Notes: a model not told the origin generated them from the letters alone. 64,000 bases of DNA from Pantoea rwandensis (GCF_002095475.1 NZ_MLFR01000028.1:1-64000); one strand, 5' to 3'. Positions 16,799-25,336 are shown, numbered from the stretch's first letter. Translations and numbers: made by a program.

Positions 16799-17623
16799 AT
16801 GAGCACATTCAAAGCAAAAGACGGCGTTAACCTGTACTACAAAGATTGGGGTAAAGGTCAGCCAGTCCTGTTCAGCCACGGCTGGCCGCTGGATGCAGAT
16901 ATGTGGGAAAGCCAGCTGAATTTCCTGGCAGAACGGGGTTACCGTGCCATTGCTTTTGACCGTCGCGGCTTTGGTCGCTCTGAGCAGCCATGGGAAGGTT
17001 ATGACTACGATACCTTCGCCGATGATATCCATGCGCTGATCGAACACTTGCAGTTGGACGACGTGACGCTGGTGGGCTTCTCAATGGGCGGCGGTGATGT
17101 TTCTCGCTATATCGGTCGCTATGGCACCGCGAAAGTGAAAGGGCTGGTGCTGTTGGGTGCGGTGACGCCAATCTTCGGCAAGACTGATGATCATCCTGAA
17201 GGCGTGGAGAAGGCGGTGTTTGACGGCATTAAAGCGGGTCTGCTGAAAGATCGTGCGCAGTTTATCAAAGACTTTGCTGTACCGTTCTATGGCACCAATG
17301 CCGGTCAGACAGTTTCTGATGGCGTAATGACGCAGACGCTGAATATTGCGCTGTTGGCCTCATTGAAAGGCACACTTGATTGCGTGACCGCGTTTTCTGA
17401 GACCGATTTCCGCGCTGACATCGCCAAGGTGGATGTGCCAACGCTGGTGATTCACGGCAGCAACGACCAGATCGTACCGTTTGAAGCTACCGGCAAGCTG
17501 GTGCATGAGATGATCGCGGGATCGGAGCTGAAAGTGTACGAGAACGGTCCGCACGGTTTTGCGGTGACCCATCAGGATCAGCTGAACGACGATTTGCTGG
17601 CGTTCTTGCAGGGTAATAAATAA
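16799..17623 (+). CDS. Alpha/beta hydrolase, non-heme chloroperoxidase-like
   Basis: 274 residues with a complete catalytic triad: Ser95 in VGFSMGGGDVSRY, Asp223 in HGSNDQIVPFE and His252 in NGPHGFAVTH. The oxyanion/front motif SHGWPLDADMWE and RRGFGRSEQPW place it in the cofactor-free haloperoxidase/arylesterase group. Such enzymes hydrolyse esters and, with peracid, can halogenate; the natural substrate is usually unknown. The start follows a purine-rich ACGGAGC site. It is transcribed divergently from the MFS exporter. Confidence 0.9.
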   Translation: MSTFKAKDGVNLYYKDWGKGQPVLFSHGWPLDADMWESQLNFLAERGYRAIAFDRRGFGRSEQPWEGYDYDTFADDIHALIEHLQLDDVTLVGFSMGGGDVSRYIGRYGTAKVKGLVLLGAVTPIFGKTDDHPEGVEKAVFDGIKAGLLKDRAQFIKDFAVPFYGTNAGQTVSDGVMTQTLNIALLASLKGTLDCVTAFSETDFRADIAKVDVPTLVIHGSNDQIVPFEATGKLVHEMIAGSELKVYENGPHGFAVTHQDQLNDDLLAFLQGNK

Positions 17624-17646
17624 TCGCACGTTTTATTGCGGCGAGA

Positions 17647-17890
17647 TCGCCATAAATGGCGTCAGAGACACAGTGCGGTTATTGGCAAGGTCGCCATAAA
17701 TGGCGACCCTACGGGTGCGGTTTACGTAGGGTGCGCATTCATGCTTACCGAGTTAAATACGCACTCATTGGCTTAAGCGAGCGGCATTACGTCATTAATC
17801 GCATCAAAGTCACAGTGCGGTTGTCGGCAAGATCGCCATAAATGGCGACCCTACGGTTGCGGTTTACGTAGGGTGCGCATTTATGCGCAC
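17647..17890. repeat. Family A repeat cluster with 74-bp direct duplication
   Basis: A 74-base block starting CAGTGCGGTT occurs at 17671-17744 and again at 17813-17886 (offset 142, about 5 mismatches). Each copy holds GTCGCC-ATAAAT-GGCGAC, a CCTACGG...TTTACGTAGGG junction, and a GTGCGC-ATTYAT-GC(GCAC) hairpin. A third partial hairpin is at 17647-17660. The spacer contains GCATTACGTCATTAAT (17784-17799), also found at 62811-62826. This fills the gap between the hydrolase and trehalase genes. Confidence 0.85.
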
Positions 17891-17895
17891 CTTTG

Positions 17896-19554
17896 TTAAT
17901 CCGCCAGCAAATGCCCATACATCGACATTAACCGACGCGTGACGCCGTTGGTCCAGCCAAATCCATCCTGCAACGGATATTCACCGCCGCCACCTGGACG
18001 CGCACGATCACCGCTGATGTCATACTTCTCCACCAGCTTGTGATGCAGGGAGTAGAAGTTATTCACGGTATTCAGCCAGTTAACCGCAATCTCTTTCGCC
18101 AGCGTCTCTTCACCGTAATGGTTCAGACCCACAATCGCCATCCACTGTAGCGGCGCCCAGGCGTTCGGTTTGTCCCACTGTTCACCGCTTTCTACCATCG
18201 ATGTCAACAGGCCGCCTTGGGTCAGCAGCAACTGACGCAGCGCAATAGCTTGCAGATGGGCCTGTTCTGGCGAAGCCAGGCCGAGAAACAGTGGCACCAC
18301 TGCGGCTGCGGTAAAGGCACCAAAACGTTCATCGCGCCAGTTGTAATCGCGGTAAACGCCTGCGGTGTCATCCCACAGGTAACGATGGATCGCCTGCTTA
18401 CGCGTATCGGCTTTTTTCTGCCATGCCAGCGCCGTCAGCTCTTCACCTTTGGCGTGTGACAGCGTCGAGATCATCAGCTCCAGCTTGTAGAGAAACGCAT
18501 TCAGGTCCACCGGAATAAACTGGGTGGTGCGAATGCTGGCCAACCGCTGAGGATCGCGCAGCCAGCGGGATGAATAATCCCAGCCCGATGCCGCACCCGC
18601 ACGCAAATCGCGATACACCTCATTCGCCGGGCGACTCGATTTGCTGGCGGTTTCCACATCTTCCATCCACGACTCATCACGAGGTGTGTCGCGGTCATCC
18701 CAGTAGCGGTTGAGCAGCGAACCGTCTGGCATACGCACCACATGGCGGTAGGCCTGATGGGGCATCAGCTCGCCCGCACCATCCATCCAGAACTGATACT
18801 CTTTCATCAGCTGATCAAGATAGCGTTTGGCACCGCGAATACCGTCCTCTTCAAACAGCTCCACCATCAACGCAAACACCGGCGGCTGCGAGCGGCTAAG
18901 GTAATAGGTACGGTTGCCGTTGGGCACATGGCCGTAGTTATCAATCAGCCACGCGAAGTTGTCTGCCATATCACGCAGCAGATCGTCACGCCCGGCATCC
19001 GCAAGGCCGAGCATGCTGAAATATGAGTCCCAATAATAGGTCTCACCAAAACGTCCGCCCGGCACCACATACGGTTTTGGCAGAGGCAGCAGTGATGAGT
19101 GCGGTAAATGCTGTTGCGGCATTTTGGTTAACACTGGCCACAGATCGTCAATATGTTCAATCAAGGTTTTATCCGGATTAGAAACATAGAAACTTTCATT
19201 CACCTGCGGCAAATAAAAATGGTCATGCACGAATTTTTCAAGGTCGAATTCAGCCGTGCGTTTACGACGACGATAGCGGATTAATATATCCAGCGGATCG
19301 AATTTTGGCGCGCAATCCGGGAAGGTTTTCCCGTCGGGAAATATGCGCGACATCTGCACATGCTCGAACAGTTCCATATAGCGATCGGCAGGCGTAAGGG
19401 CGTCCGGCGCGGGCAGACCTTCAATCAGCTCCGGCTCTGGCTCTGAATCCTGCATCCCTTCGCGTACGAATTCGTGAGGATCGTATTGATACCCCAGATC
19501 AGCATGGGCTTCGTGTTCCCCGTAAGCTTGACGTTGCTGGTGGTTAGTATTAAT
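17896..19554 (-). CDS. treF: Cytoplasmic trehalase, apparent ATT start
   Basis: Glycoside hydrolase family 37 trehalase that splits trehalose into two glucoses in the cytosol. Signatures include PGGRFGETYYWDSYF, HVPNGNRTYYLSRSQPPVF, NRYWDDRDTPRDESW and GGGGEYPLQDGFGWTNG. The first ATG (19455) gives 519 residues and lacks ~33 N-terminal residues of E. coli TreF. The same frame upstream encodes DLGYQYDPHEF, matching the TreF segment DLCYELDPYEL, so translation must begin earlier. No ATG, GTG or TTG occurs before the in-frame TGA. A perfect AGGAGG (19560-19565) sits 5 bases before ATT at 19552-19554, giving 552 residues. There is no signal peptide, as expected for TreF rather than TreA. Confidence 0.9.
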   Translation of the reverse strand: MNTNHQQRQAYGEHEAHADLGYQYDPHEFVREGMQDSEPEPELIEGLPAPDALTPADRYMELFEHVQMSRIFPDGKTFPDCAPKFDPLDILIRYRRRKRTAEFDLEKFVHDHFYLPQVNESFYVSNPDKTLIEHIDDLWPVLTKMPQQHLPHSSLLPLPKPYVVPGGRFGETYYWDSYFSMLGLADAGRDDLLRDMADNFAWLIDNYGHVPNGNRTYYLSRSQPPVFALMVELFEEDGIRGAKRYLDQLMKEYQFWMDGAGELMPHQAYRHVVRMPDGSLLNRYWDDRDTPRDESWMEDVETASKSSRPANEVYRDLRAGAASGWDYSSRWLRDPQRLASIRTTQFIPVDLNAFLYKLELMISTLSHAKGEELTALAWQKKADTRKQAIHRYLWDDTAGVYRDYNWRDERFGAFTAAAVVPLFLGLASPEQAHLQAIALRQLLLTQGGLLTSMVESGEQWDKPNAWAPLQWMAIVGLNHYGEETLAKEIAVNWLNTVNNFYSLHHKLVEKYDISGDRARPGGGGEYPLQDGFGWTNGVTRRLMSMYGHLLAD

Positions 19555-19871
19555 AGCGGCCTCCTGAAATTGCCTGGTTGCTCAAAGGACAAATTATAGA
19601 GCTTTGAATAGCACAGACAACAATGCGAAATATCTATGAACGTAATAAATATTGTCGATTGATCGGGTGATTTAGTGATTTTTCAGTGATTACAACGAGC
19701 TATATTTCAGGAAATGAAAACATCATTTGAAATGGTGGTTTAAATGAGTGCACAGAATTATCTGTAAATAAGAAAATCGCCAAGGCTGGGCTTAAAAACC
19801 ACCATTCTGATTGATCATTTGGTGGCATACGAGACGGGAATCAGGCCAGCAGATGCTGGCCTGAAGCATGA
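19555..19871. other. Intergenic region upstream of treF
   Basis: AT-rich 317 bases. It holds the treF ribosome site, a perfect 11-bp inverted repeat (AATGGTGGTTT at 19731-19741, AAACCACCATT at 19796-19806), and a terminator hairpin at 19841-19864 serving qorB. No gene was found. Confidence 0.6.
19841..19864 (-). terminator. Hairpin after qorB
   Basis: A perfect 10-bp stem with a 4-base loop (TCAGGCCAGC-AGAT-GCTGGCCTGA) begins 8 bases past the qorB stop. There is no strong T-run, so it may stabilise the mRNA end as much as terminate. Confidence 0.6.
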
Positions 19872-20726
19872 TTATTTTGCCAGCGTGGCTTTAATAACTT
19901 CAGCATACGGCGTGGTCGGGCGACCAATCAGTTTGCTCAGCGCATGGCTATCATCGAACAATCCACCTTTGGCGGCACCAGCATCGGAATCCGCCAGCAG
20001 TTCTGCTAATGCATCTGGCAAACCGGCGCCTTTCAATGCCGCTTCGAACTCAGCGGGTGGCAGGTTGATGTAATCCACTTGCTCACCGGACTGCTTAGCA
20101 ATTTCGGCGCTGAAATCGGCCAGCGTATAGCTCTCATCGCCAGCGAGTTCGTACACTTTACCTGCCTGATCGTCACGGCTTATCACTTCAGCGGCCGCCG
20201 CAGCATAGTCCACGCGCGCTGCTGACGAGATACGGCCTTCGCCCACCGCACCAATAAAGGCGTGATGCGCCAGCGCCGGGGCAATACTGGCTGCATAGTT
20301 CTCGGTGTACCAGCCATTACGCAGCAGGGCATACGGTACGCCTGAGGCCTTTAACATCGCTTCCGTAGCACGGTGCTCTACGCCCAAACCTAGCGTTGTG
20401 GTATCCGCATGCAGCAGGCTGGTATAAGCGATAAATTTCACGCCCGCCGCTTTTGCCGCATCAATCACCGCCTGGTGCTGCGCTTCACGTTGACCGACTT
20501 CGCTGGAAGAGATCAGCAGCAGTTTATCGACGCCGCTGAACGCGCTTTTCAATGTATCTGGCTTGCTGTAATCCGCTGCGCGTAGCGTCACGCCCAGCGC
20601 TTTCAGGTCGTCTGCTTTCTCAGGCGAACGCACTGCCGCAATCACTTCGCTGGCAGGCACTTTTTTCAGTAACTCATTAATCACCAGACGGCCCAGTTGG
20701 CCAGTGGCACCTGTAATCGCAATCAT
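19872..20726 (-). CDS. qorB: NAD(P)H:quinone oxidoreductase 2
   Basis: 284 residues, closely matching E. coli QorB/YtfG from start to end. The Rossmann motif ITGATGQLG is at the N-terminus; KLLLISSSEVGQR, GVKFIAYTSLLHAD and LLRNGWYTENY are also family-typical. QorB is an SDR-like NmrA-family enzyme that reduces quinones with NADPH. It is divergent from ytfH, as in E. coli, across an operator with nested palindromes, so it is probably repressed by YtfH and induced by quinone or electrophile stress. Confidence 0.93.
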   Translation of the reverse strand: MIAITGATGQLGRLVINELLKKVPASEVIAAVRSPEKADDLKALGVTLRAADYSKPDTLKSAFSGVDKLLLISSSEVGQREAQHQAVIDAAKAAGVKFIAYTSLLHADTTTLGLGVEHRATEAMLKASGVPYALLRNGWYTENYAASIAPALAHHAFIGAVGEGRISSAARVDYAAAAAEVISRDDQAGKVYELAGDESYTLADFSAEIAKQSGEQVDYINLPPAEFEAALKGAGLPDALAELLADSDAGAAKGGLFDDSHALSKLIGRPTTPYAEVIKATLAK

Positions 20727-20772
20727 GATGTTCTCCTTCAGTTTGAGCTGGTATGAAAACAGCCTAAGGGAT

Positions 20773-20811
20773 AAACTAACTTTTAGTAAGTACTTACAGA
20801 TTTGTTAGTTT
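20773..20811. promoter_or_regulatory. Operator between qorB and ytfH
   Basis: A perfect 12-bp palindrome GTAAGTACTTAC (20786-20797) is centred within an outer inverted repeat AAACTAAC (20773-20780) and GTTAGTTT (20804-20811). The site lies between the two divergent starts, a typical HxlR-type arrangement. Binding by YtfH is inferred. Confidence 0.65.
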
Positions 20812-20827
20812 GAAGAGGGCAGCATAA

Positions 20828-21199
20828 ATGTCTGAAAAATTGAGTAATAAATTTATCCGTGGCGAGCTGCTCAATGTGAATTGCCCTTCGCGTGATGTGC
20901 TCAAGCGCATCACCAGCCGCTGGAGCGTACTGGTATTATTAGCGCTGCGCGAAGAAACGCTGCGTTTTAGCGCGCTACGCCGCAAAATTGGTGGTGTCAG
21001 TGAACGCATGCTGGCGCAAACGTTGCGCTATATGGAAGACGATGGCTTTATCGAACGTATTGCCTATGAAGTGGTGCCACCGCATGTGGAATATCGCCTG
21101 ACGCCGCTAGGTCACGAAGTGGAAGGCCATGTGATTGGCCTGGCCGACTGGCTGGAAAGCAATGTGCATCGTATTGTGAAGGAAAACACAGAGGCGTAA
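20828..21199 (+). CDS. ytfH: HxlR-family regulator YtfH
   Basis: A 123-residue winged-helix protein resembling E. coli YtfH along its length (CPSRDVLKRITSRWSVLVLLAL; RRKIGGVSERMLAQTLRYME; VVPPHVEYRLTPLGHEV). The Cys in the NCPSRDV stretch is at the position of the redox-sensing Cys of related HxlR regulators. It is divergent from qorB. A family A repeat edge motif starts 8 bases after its stop. Confidence 0.92.
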   Translation: MSEKLSNKFIRGELLNVNCPSRDVLKRITSRWSVLVLLALREETLRFSALRRKIGGVSERMLAQTLRYMEDDGFIERIAYEVVPPHVEYRLTPLGHEVEGHVIGLADWLESNVHRIVKENTEA

Positions 21200-21207
21200 C
21201 GCTCACC

Positions 21208-21297
21208 ATGCTTGCCCGCTAAGCGTTTCCGGTCAGATGAAGGGCAACCCTACGACGAGAGCGCATGGTTGCTGTAGGGTGTGCATTTACCGCACCA
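21208..21297. repeat. Partial repeat element after ytfH
   Basis: Begins with ATGCTTGCCCGCTAAG (21208-21223), matching the left end of the 366-bp element (ATGCTTGTCCGTTAAG). It continues to a degenerate family A hairpin CTGTAGGGTGTGCATTTACCGCACC (about 21272-21296). It lies between convergent genes. Confidence 0.6.
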
Positions 21298-22188
21298 TTA
21301 AGCGTGCAGATACTTCTCAAACCACCCCAATGTCCGACTCCATGCCAGTTCGGCTGCCGCTTTGTCGTAACGTGGCGTCGAATCGTTGTGGAACCCATGA
21401 TTCACGCCAGGATAGATATAAGCTTCATAGGTTTTATGATTGGCCTTCAGCGCCTCTTCATAGGCGGGCCAGCCTTCGTTGATGCCTTTATCTAACGCGG
21501 CGTAGTGCAGCAGTAGCGGGGCGTTAATGCGCGGTACATCTTCCGCTTTAGGCTGACGACCATAAAAGGGCACCGCACATGCCAACTCAGGGAATGCCAC
21601 CGCTGCGGCGTTTGCCACACCACCGCCGTAACAGAACCCGGTGATGCCGACTTTGCCGGTGCCATCTTCGTGATGCATCAGAAAATCGACTGCGGCGAAA
21701 AAGTCGTTCATCAATTTTGCCGGATCGACTTTGGCCTGCATGGCCTTGCCCTCTTCATCGTTCCCCGGATACCCGCCCAGTGAACTCAGGCCATCAGGTG
21801 CCAGCGCGATATAGCCCGCTTTTGCCACGCGGCGTGCCACATCTTCAATATAAGGATTCAACCCGCGATTCTCATGTACCACCACCACGGCCCCCACTTT
21901 GCCAATGGCATTTGCCGGGCGCACCAGATAGCCACGCACTTCACCATGTCCCTGAGGAGAGGGATAGTGAATATATTCGGGTTTGATGGTGGGGTCAGTG
22001 AACTCAACTTGCTGGGCGAGCGCATAGTTGGGGCTCATGGCTGTCAATAAGGTGGCGCCGGTCATCCCGGCAATGGTGAACTTGGCGGCCAGCGTAATGA
22101 ACTCACGTTTGCTGATCTTGCCGTGCGCATAGTAGTCGTATAACTCAAGCAGTTCTTGGGGAAAATCTTGTGCGGTAAGACGGGTCAT
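21298..22188 (-). CDS. Dienelactone hydrolase family protein (YghX-like)
   Basis: 296 residues, highly similar to E. coli YghX. An N-terminal region (TRLTAQDFPQELLELYDYY ... SKREFITLAAKF) leads into a hydrophobic stretch that could be an export signal or membrane anchor; the usual twin arginine is replaced by KR. The hydrolase domain has a Cys-Asp-His triad: about Cys186 in GFCYGGG, Asp233 in AALDKGIN and His264 in GVNHGFH. The ATG at 22188 follows GGAGAGG and fits the family N-terminus better than the in-frame upstream start. Substrate unknown. Confidence 0.88.
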   Translation of the reverse strand: MTRLTAQDFPQELLELYDYYAHGKISKREFITLAAKFTIAGMTGATLLTAMSPNYALAQQVEFTDPTIKPEYIHYPSPQGHGEVRGYLVRPANAIGKVGAVVVVHENRGLNPYIEDVARRVAKAGYIALAPDGLSSLGGYPGNDEEGKAMQAKVDPAKLMNDFFAAVDFLMHHEDGTGKVGITGFCYGGGVANAAAVAFPELACAVPFYGRQPKAEDVPRINAPLLLHYAALDKGINEGWPAYEEALKANHKTYEAYIYPGVNHGFHNDSTPRYDKAAAELAWSRTLGWFEKYLHA

Positions 22189-22747
22189 AACCTCTCCTTC
22201 GCTGATTAACCGTTTGCTTTGCCGCTTTAAAAAAGCACAGTCTGTTAATGCTTGCAAACCCTATGCCGCAAACCGTTAACGCGCAGAGGTGTTAGAGGGT
22301 TATTTTCTTGCTTCGACAATACATTCTTTCTTTTTAAATGGCTTATCTTTTATTTAACAGTGAGTTCCATGATGGGGGAATTACGATTTTTTTGTGGGTT
22401 TAGAGAGGCGCTAAATATCCCGATTGCGCTGTGTATTTAGCGATAATTAATCAATGGTGTTATCTGGTAATTCAGTCAGTAACCGCTACTATTAATAACA
22501 TTATTGTCACAATGAATGAAGGCGTTTAACCTTAAGTCTTTTATTTTAAACAGGTTGTTTGTGCATCGGAAAATGATCCACATCAAGCACTGTTATAGTT
22601 TAAATGACTCCCACTGTTTATTTTCGTTCACAGCGCTTCCTTTTACATTAATGCGACATTTCATTCGGGTTCGCGAACGTTATTGCGACCATCTGTTTGT
22701 TAATTATAAGTAAAAATTCGATGCAATTCGTGGCAATGAGGAAAGCA
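22189..22747. other. Long regulatory region upstream of cioAB
   Basis: 559 bases without a credible gene. It contains a perfect 9-bp inverted repeat CGCTAAATA/TATTTAGCG (22409-22442) and an FNR-like box (22573-22586). A TATAGT hexamer at 22594-22599 could be the -10 of the oxidase promoter. Confidence 0.6.
22573..22586. promoter_or_regulatory. FNR-like box upstream of cioA
   Basis: ATGATCCACATCAA reads TTGATGTGGATCAT on the other strand, 9 of 10 matches to TTGAT-N4-ATCAA. It overlaps a probable promoter (TATAGT 8 bases on), so it would fit FNR repression of this oxidase without oxygen. Inference only. Confidence 0.5.
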
Positions 22748-24163
22748 ATGTTTGGATTAGATGCCTTTCATCTGGCAAGGATACAGTTCGCCTTCACTGT
22801 GTCTTTCCATATTATCTTCCCAGCGATTACCATCGGTCTCGCCAGTTTCCTGGCGGTGCTCGAGGGGATGTGGCTAAAAACCCGTAACGAGACCTATCGC
22901 GATCTCTATCACTTCTGGTCCAAAGCCTTTGCTGTCAATTTCGGCATGGGCGTGGTTTCCGGGCTGGTGATGGCCTACCAGTTTGGTACCAACTGGAGCG
23001 GTTTCTCACAGTTTGCCGGCAGTATTACCGGGCCGCTGCTCACTTATGAAGTGTTGACTGCCTTCTTCCTCGAAGCCGGTTTCCTCGGAGTGATGCTGTT
23101 TGGCTGGAACCGCGTAGGCCCTGGTCTGCACTTCTTCGCCACCTGCATGGTGGCACTTGGCACCATCTTCTCAACCTTCTGGATTCTGGCTTCCAACAGC
23201 TGGATGCACACTCCGCAGGGTTACCTCATCGAGAATGGCGTGGTGGTCCCGCAGGACTGGTTTAAAATTATCTTCAACCCGTCATTCCCGTTCCGCCTAC
23301 TGCATATGTCCACCGCTGCCTTCCTCGCCAGCGCTTTCTTTGTGGGTGCCTCTGCCGCCTGGCATTTGCTGCGGGGGAATGACAATCCTGCGGTGCGTAA
23401 GATGTTCTCCATGGCACTGTGGATGGCCTTAATTGTCTCCCCCATTCAGGCATTTCTCGGGGATGCGCACGGCCTGAACACCCTGGAATATCAGCCAGCC
23501 AAAATTGCGGCAATTGAAGGGCACTGGGAAAACAAACCGGGTGAACCCACGCCGTTGATCCTTTTCGGCGTGCCGGATATGGAGCAGGAGCGCACCAAAT
23601 ATGCGCTGGAGATTCCTTACCTCGGCAGCCTGATTCTGACGCACAGTTTGAAAAAACAGATCCCAGCCCTGAAGACCTTCCCGAAAGAAGATCGTCCAAA
23701 CTCCACCGTGATTTTCTGGTCGTTCCGCGTGATGGTGGCGCTTGGCCTGTTAATGATCGGTATGGGCGTGATCAGTCTGTGGCTACGCGTGAAGAAACGT
23801 TTGTATCAGTCGCGACCCTTCCTGTGGTTCTGCCTGTTGATGGGGCCATCTGGACTGATTGCGATTCTTGCAGGCTGGATTACCACTGAAATGGGACGTC
23901 AACCTTGGGTGGTCTATGGCGTGCAGCGGACGATTGATGCGGTTTCCTCGCATGGCAGTCTGCATATGAGTATCAGCCTGCTGGCGTTCATCCTGGTTTA
24001 CTGCTCGGTGTTCGGCGTCGGTTATCACTACATGATGCGTCTTATCAAAGAAGGCCCGGTGACGGGGGAAGGGAAGGAAGTGGCGCACGGTGGCCCGGGC
24101 GAACATCACACCCCGGCACGTCCGCTGTCGGCGGCCAATACCCATAAGCGCGGGGAGCACTGA
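22748..24163 (+). CDS. cioA: Cytochrome bd-type (cyanide-insensitive) oxidase subunit I
   Basis: 471 residues with about nine membrane helices. Family marks: N-terminal FHLARIQFAFTVSFHIIFPA with the heme-ligand His, MAYQFGTNWSGFSQFAG, FFLEAGFLGVMLFGWNRVG, and GWITTEMGRQPWVVYG. The quinol loop is short, as in the CIO group, unlike the longer E. coli CydA loop. The ATG at 22748 follows GAGGAAAG; the in-frame start at 22697 adds residues not expected in the family. It is 2 bases before cioB. It forms the heme-bearing half of a terminal oxidase that passes quinol electrons to oxygen. Confidence 0.92.
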   Translation: MFGLDAFHLARIQFAFTVSFHIIFPAITIGLASFLAVLEGMWLKTRNETYRDLYHFWSKAFAVNFGMGVVSGLVMAYQFGTNWSGFSQFAGSITGPLLTYEVLTAFFLEAGFLGVMLFGWNRVGPGLHFFATCMVALGTIFSTFWILASNSWMHTPQGYLIENGVVVPQDWFKIIFNPSFPFRLLHMSTAAFLASAFFVGASAAWHLLRGNDNPAVRKMFSMALWMALIVSPIQAFLGDAHGLNTLEYQPAKIAAIEGHWENKPGEPTPLILFGVPDMEQERTKYALEIPYLGSLILTHSLKKQIPALKTFPKEDRPNSTVIFWSFRVMVALGLLMIGMGVISLWLRVKKRLYQSRPFLWFCLLMGPSGLIAILAGWITTEMGRQPWVVYGVQRTIDAVSSHGSLHMSISLLAFILVYCSVFGVGYHYMMRLIKEGPVTGEGKEVAHGGPGEHHTPARPLSAANTHKRGEH

Positions 24164-24165
24164 TT

Positions 24166-25170
24166 ATGGTCGACTTTTCTATTATCTGGTTTGCCATCAT
24201 CGTGTTTGGCACCCTGATGTACATCGTGATGGATGGCTTTGATCTTGGTATTGGTCTGCTGCTGCCGTTCAACAAAGATCCGATTGAGCGCGACATGATG
24301 GTGAACACCGTTGCACCGGTGTGGGACGGTAATGAAACCTGGCTGGTGCTGGGGGGGGCAGCGCTATATGGCGCATTCCCGCTGGCCTATTCGGTGCTGC
24401 TGGATGCATTGTCTATTCCATTGACGGCGATGTTGATTGGCCTGATTTTCCGAGGCGTCGCCTTTGAGTTTCGCTTCAAGGCAACCGAAGAGCATCGTCC
24501 ATTTTGGGATAAATCGTTTATTGCAGGATCGCTGCTGGCCACCTTTAGCCAAGGCGTCGCGGTGGGTGCCATTCTCAATGGTTTCCCGGTTTCAGGTCGC
24601 GAGTACGTCGGATCATCCATGAGCTGGCTGGCACCGTTCCCGCTGTTCTGTGGTGTGGGGTTGGTGATCGCCTATGCATTACTGGGCTGTACCTGGCTGA
24701 TTATGAAAACGGAACATGACCTGCACCGTAAGATGTCGGCCTTGGCCACGCCGCTAACGCTGACTCTGCTGCTGGTGGTAGGGATGATCAGTATCTGGAC
24801 ACCCATCACGCACGCAGATATTGCCCAGCGCTGGTTCTCGCGTCCTAACCTGTTCTGGTTCATGCCGGTTCCGCTGTTGGTGCTGCTGTGTTCGTGGGGG
24901 ATTGTGCGTGCCATCAAACGTGAAGCACATTACTCACCGTTCCTTCTGACGCTGGCGCTGATTTTCCTCGGCTTCTCCGGTCTGGGCATCAGCATCTGGC
25001 CGAATATCATACCGCCGTCAATCACCATCTGGCAGGCCGCGTCTCCGGCCAGCAGTCAGGCGTTTATGTTGGTGGGCGGTTTACTGATTATCCCGGTAAT
25101 TCTGGGTTACACCTTCTGGAGTTACTACGTGTTCCGCGGAAAAATCAAAGCCGACGAGGGGTACCATTGA
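24166..25170 (+). CDS. cioB: Cytochrome bd-type oxidase subunit II
   Basis: 334 residues and about eight membrane helices. Opening IMDGFDLGIGLLLPF, then VWDGNETWLVLGGAALYGAF and FSQGVAVGAILNGF are standard for CydB/CioB. The start is 2 bases after the cioA stop, and a 54-residue DUF2474-like gene follows directly. It pairs with CioA in the inner membrane. Confidence 0.93.
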   Translation: MVDFSIIWFAIIVFGTLMYIVMDGFDLGIGLLLPFNKDPIERDMMVNTVAPVWDGNETWLVLGGAALYGAFPLAYSVLLDALSIPLTAMLIGLIFRGVAFEFRFKATEEHRPFWDKSFIAGSLLATFSQGVAVGAILNGFPVSGREYVGSSMSWLAPFPLFCGVGLVIAYALLGCTWLIMKTEHDLHRKMSALATPLTLTLLLVVGMISIWTPITHADIAQRWFSRPNLFWFMPVPLLVLLCSWGIVRAIKREAHYSPFLLTLALIFLGFSGLGISIWPNIIPPSITIWQAASPASSQAFMLVGGLLIIPVILGYTFWSYYVFRGKIKADEGYH

Positions 25171-25171
25171 T

Positions 25172-25336
25172 ATGCCAATCGAAGTCAGCAAGATGAAAGA
25201 CACGGTAACGCCCGCACCATGGTGGAAGCGGGTAATGTGGCTGGTGATCATCTATGGCGCAAGTGTGCTGGCACTCGCTGGAGTGGCATCACTGTTTCGT
25301 ATGATGATGAACGCGGCAGGCATGCATACGCACTGA
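25172..25336 (+). CDS. Small oxidase-associated membrane protein (DUF2474-like)
   Basis: 54 residues beginning one base after the cioB stop. A charged N-terminus ends in PAPWWKRVMW, then one membrane helix (about residues 23-43: LVIIYGASVLALAGVASLF), then a Met-rich tail. The WWKR + single helix plan and the position after cioB fit the DUF2474 family. That family is thought to be a small subunit of CIO-type oxidases, like CydX in cytochrome bd-I. It is too short for most automated gene calls. Confidence 0.8.
   Translation: MPIEVSKMKDTVTPAPWWKRVMWLVIIYGASVLALAGVASLFRMMMNAAGMHTH

Noticed and set aside
22516..22713. 65-codon ORF upstream of cioA
   Set aside because: It overlaps the FNR-like box and promoter, with no ribosome site or homology that I recognise.
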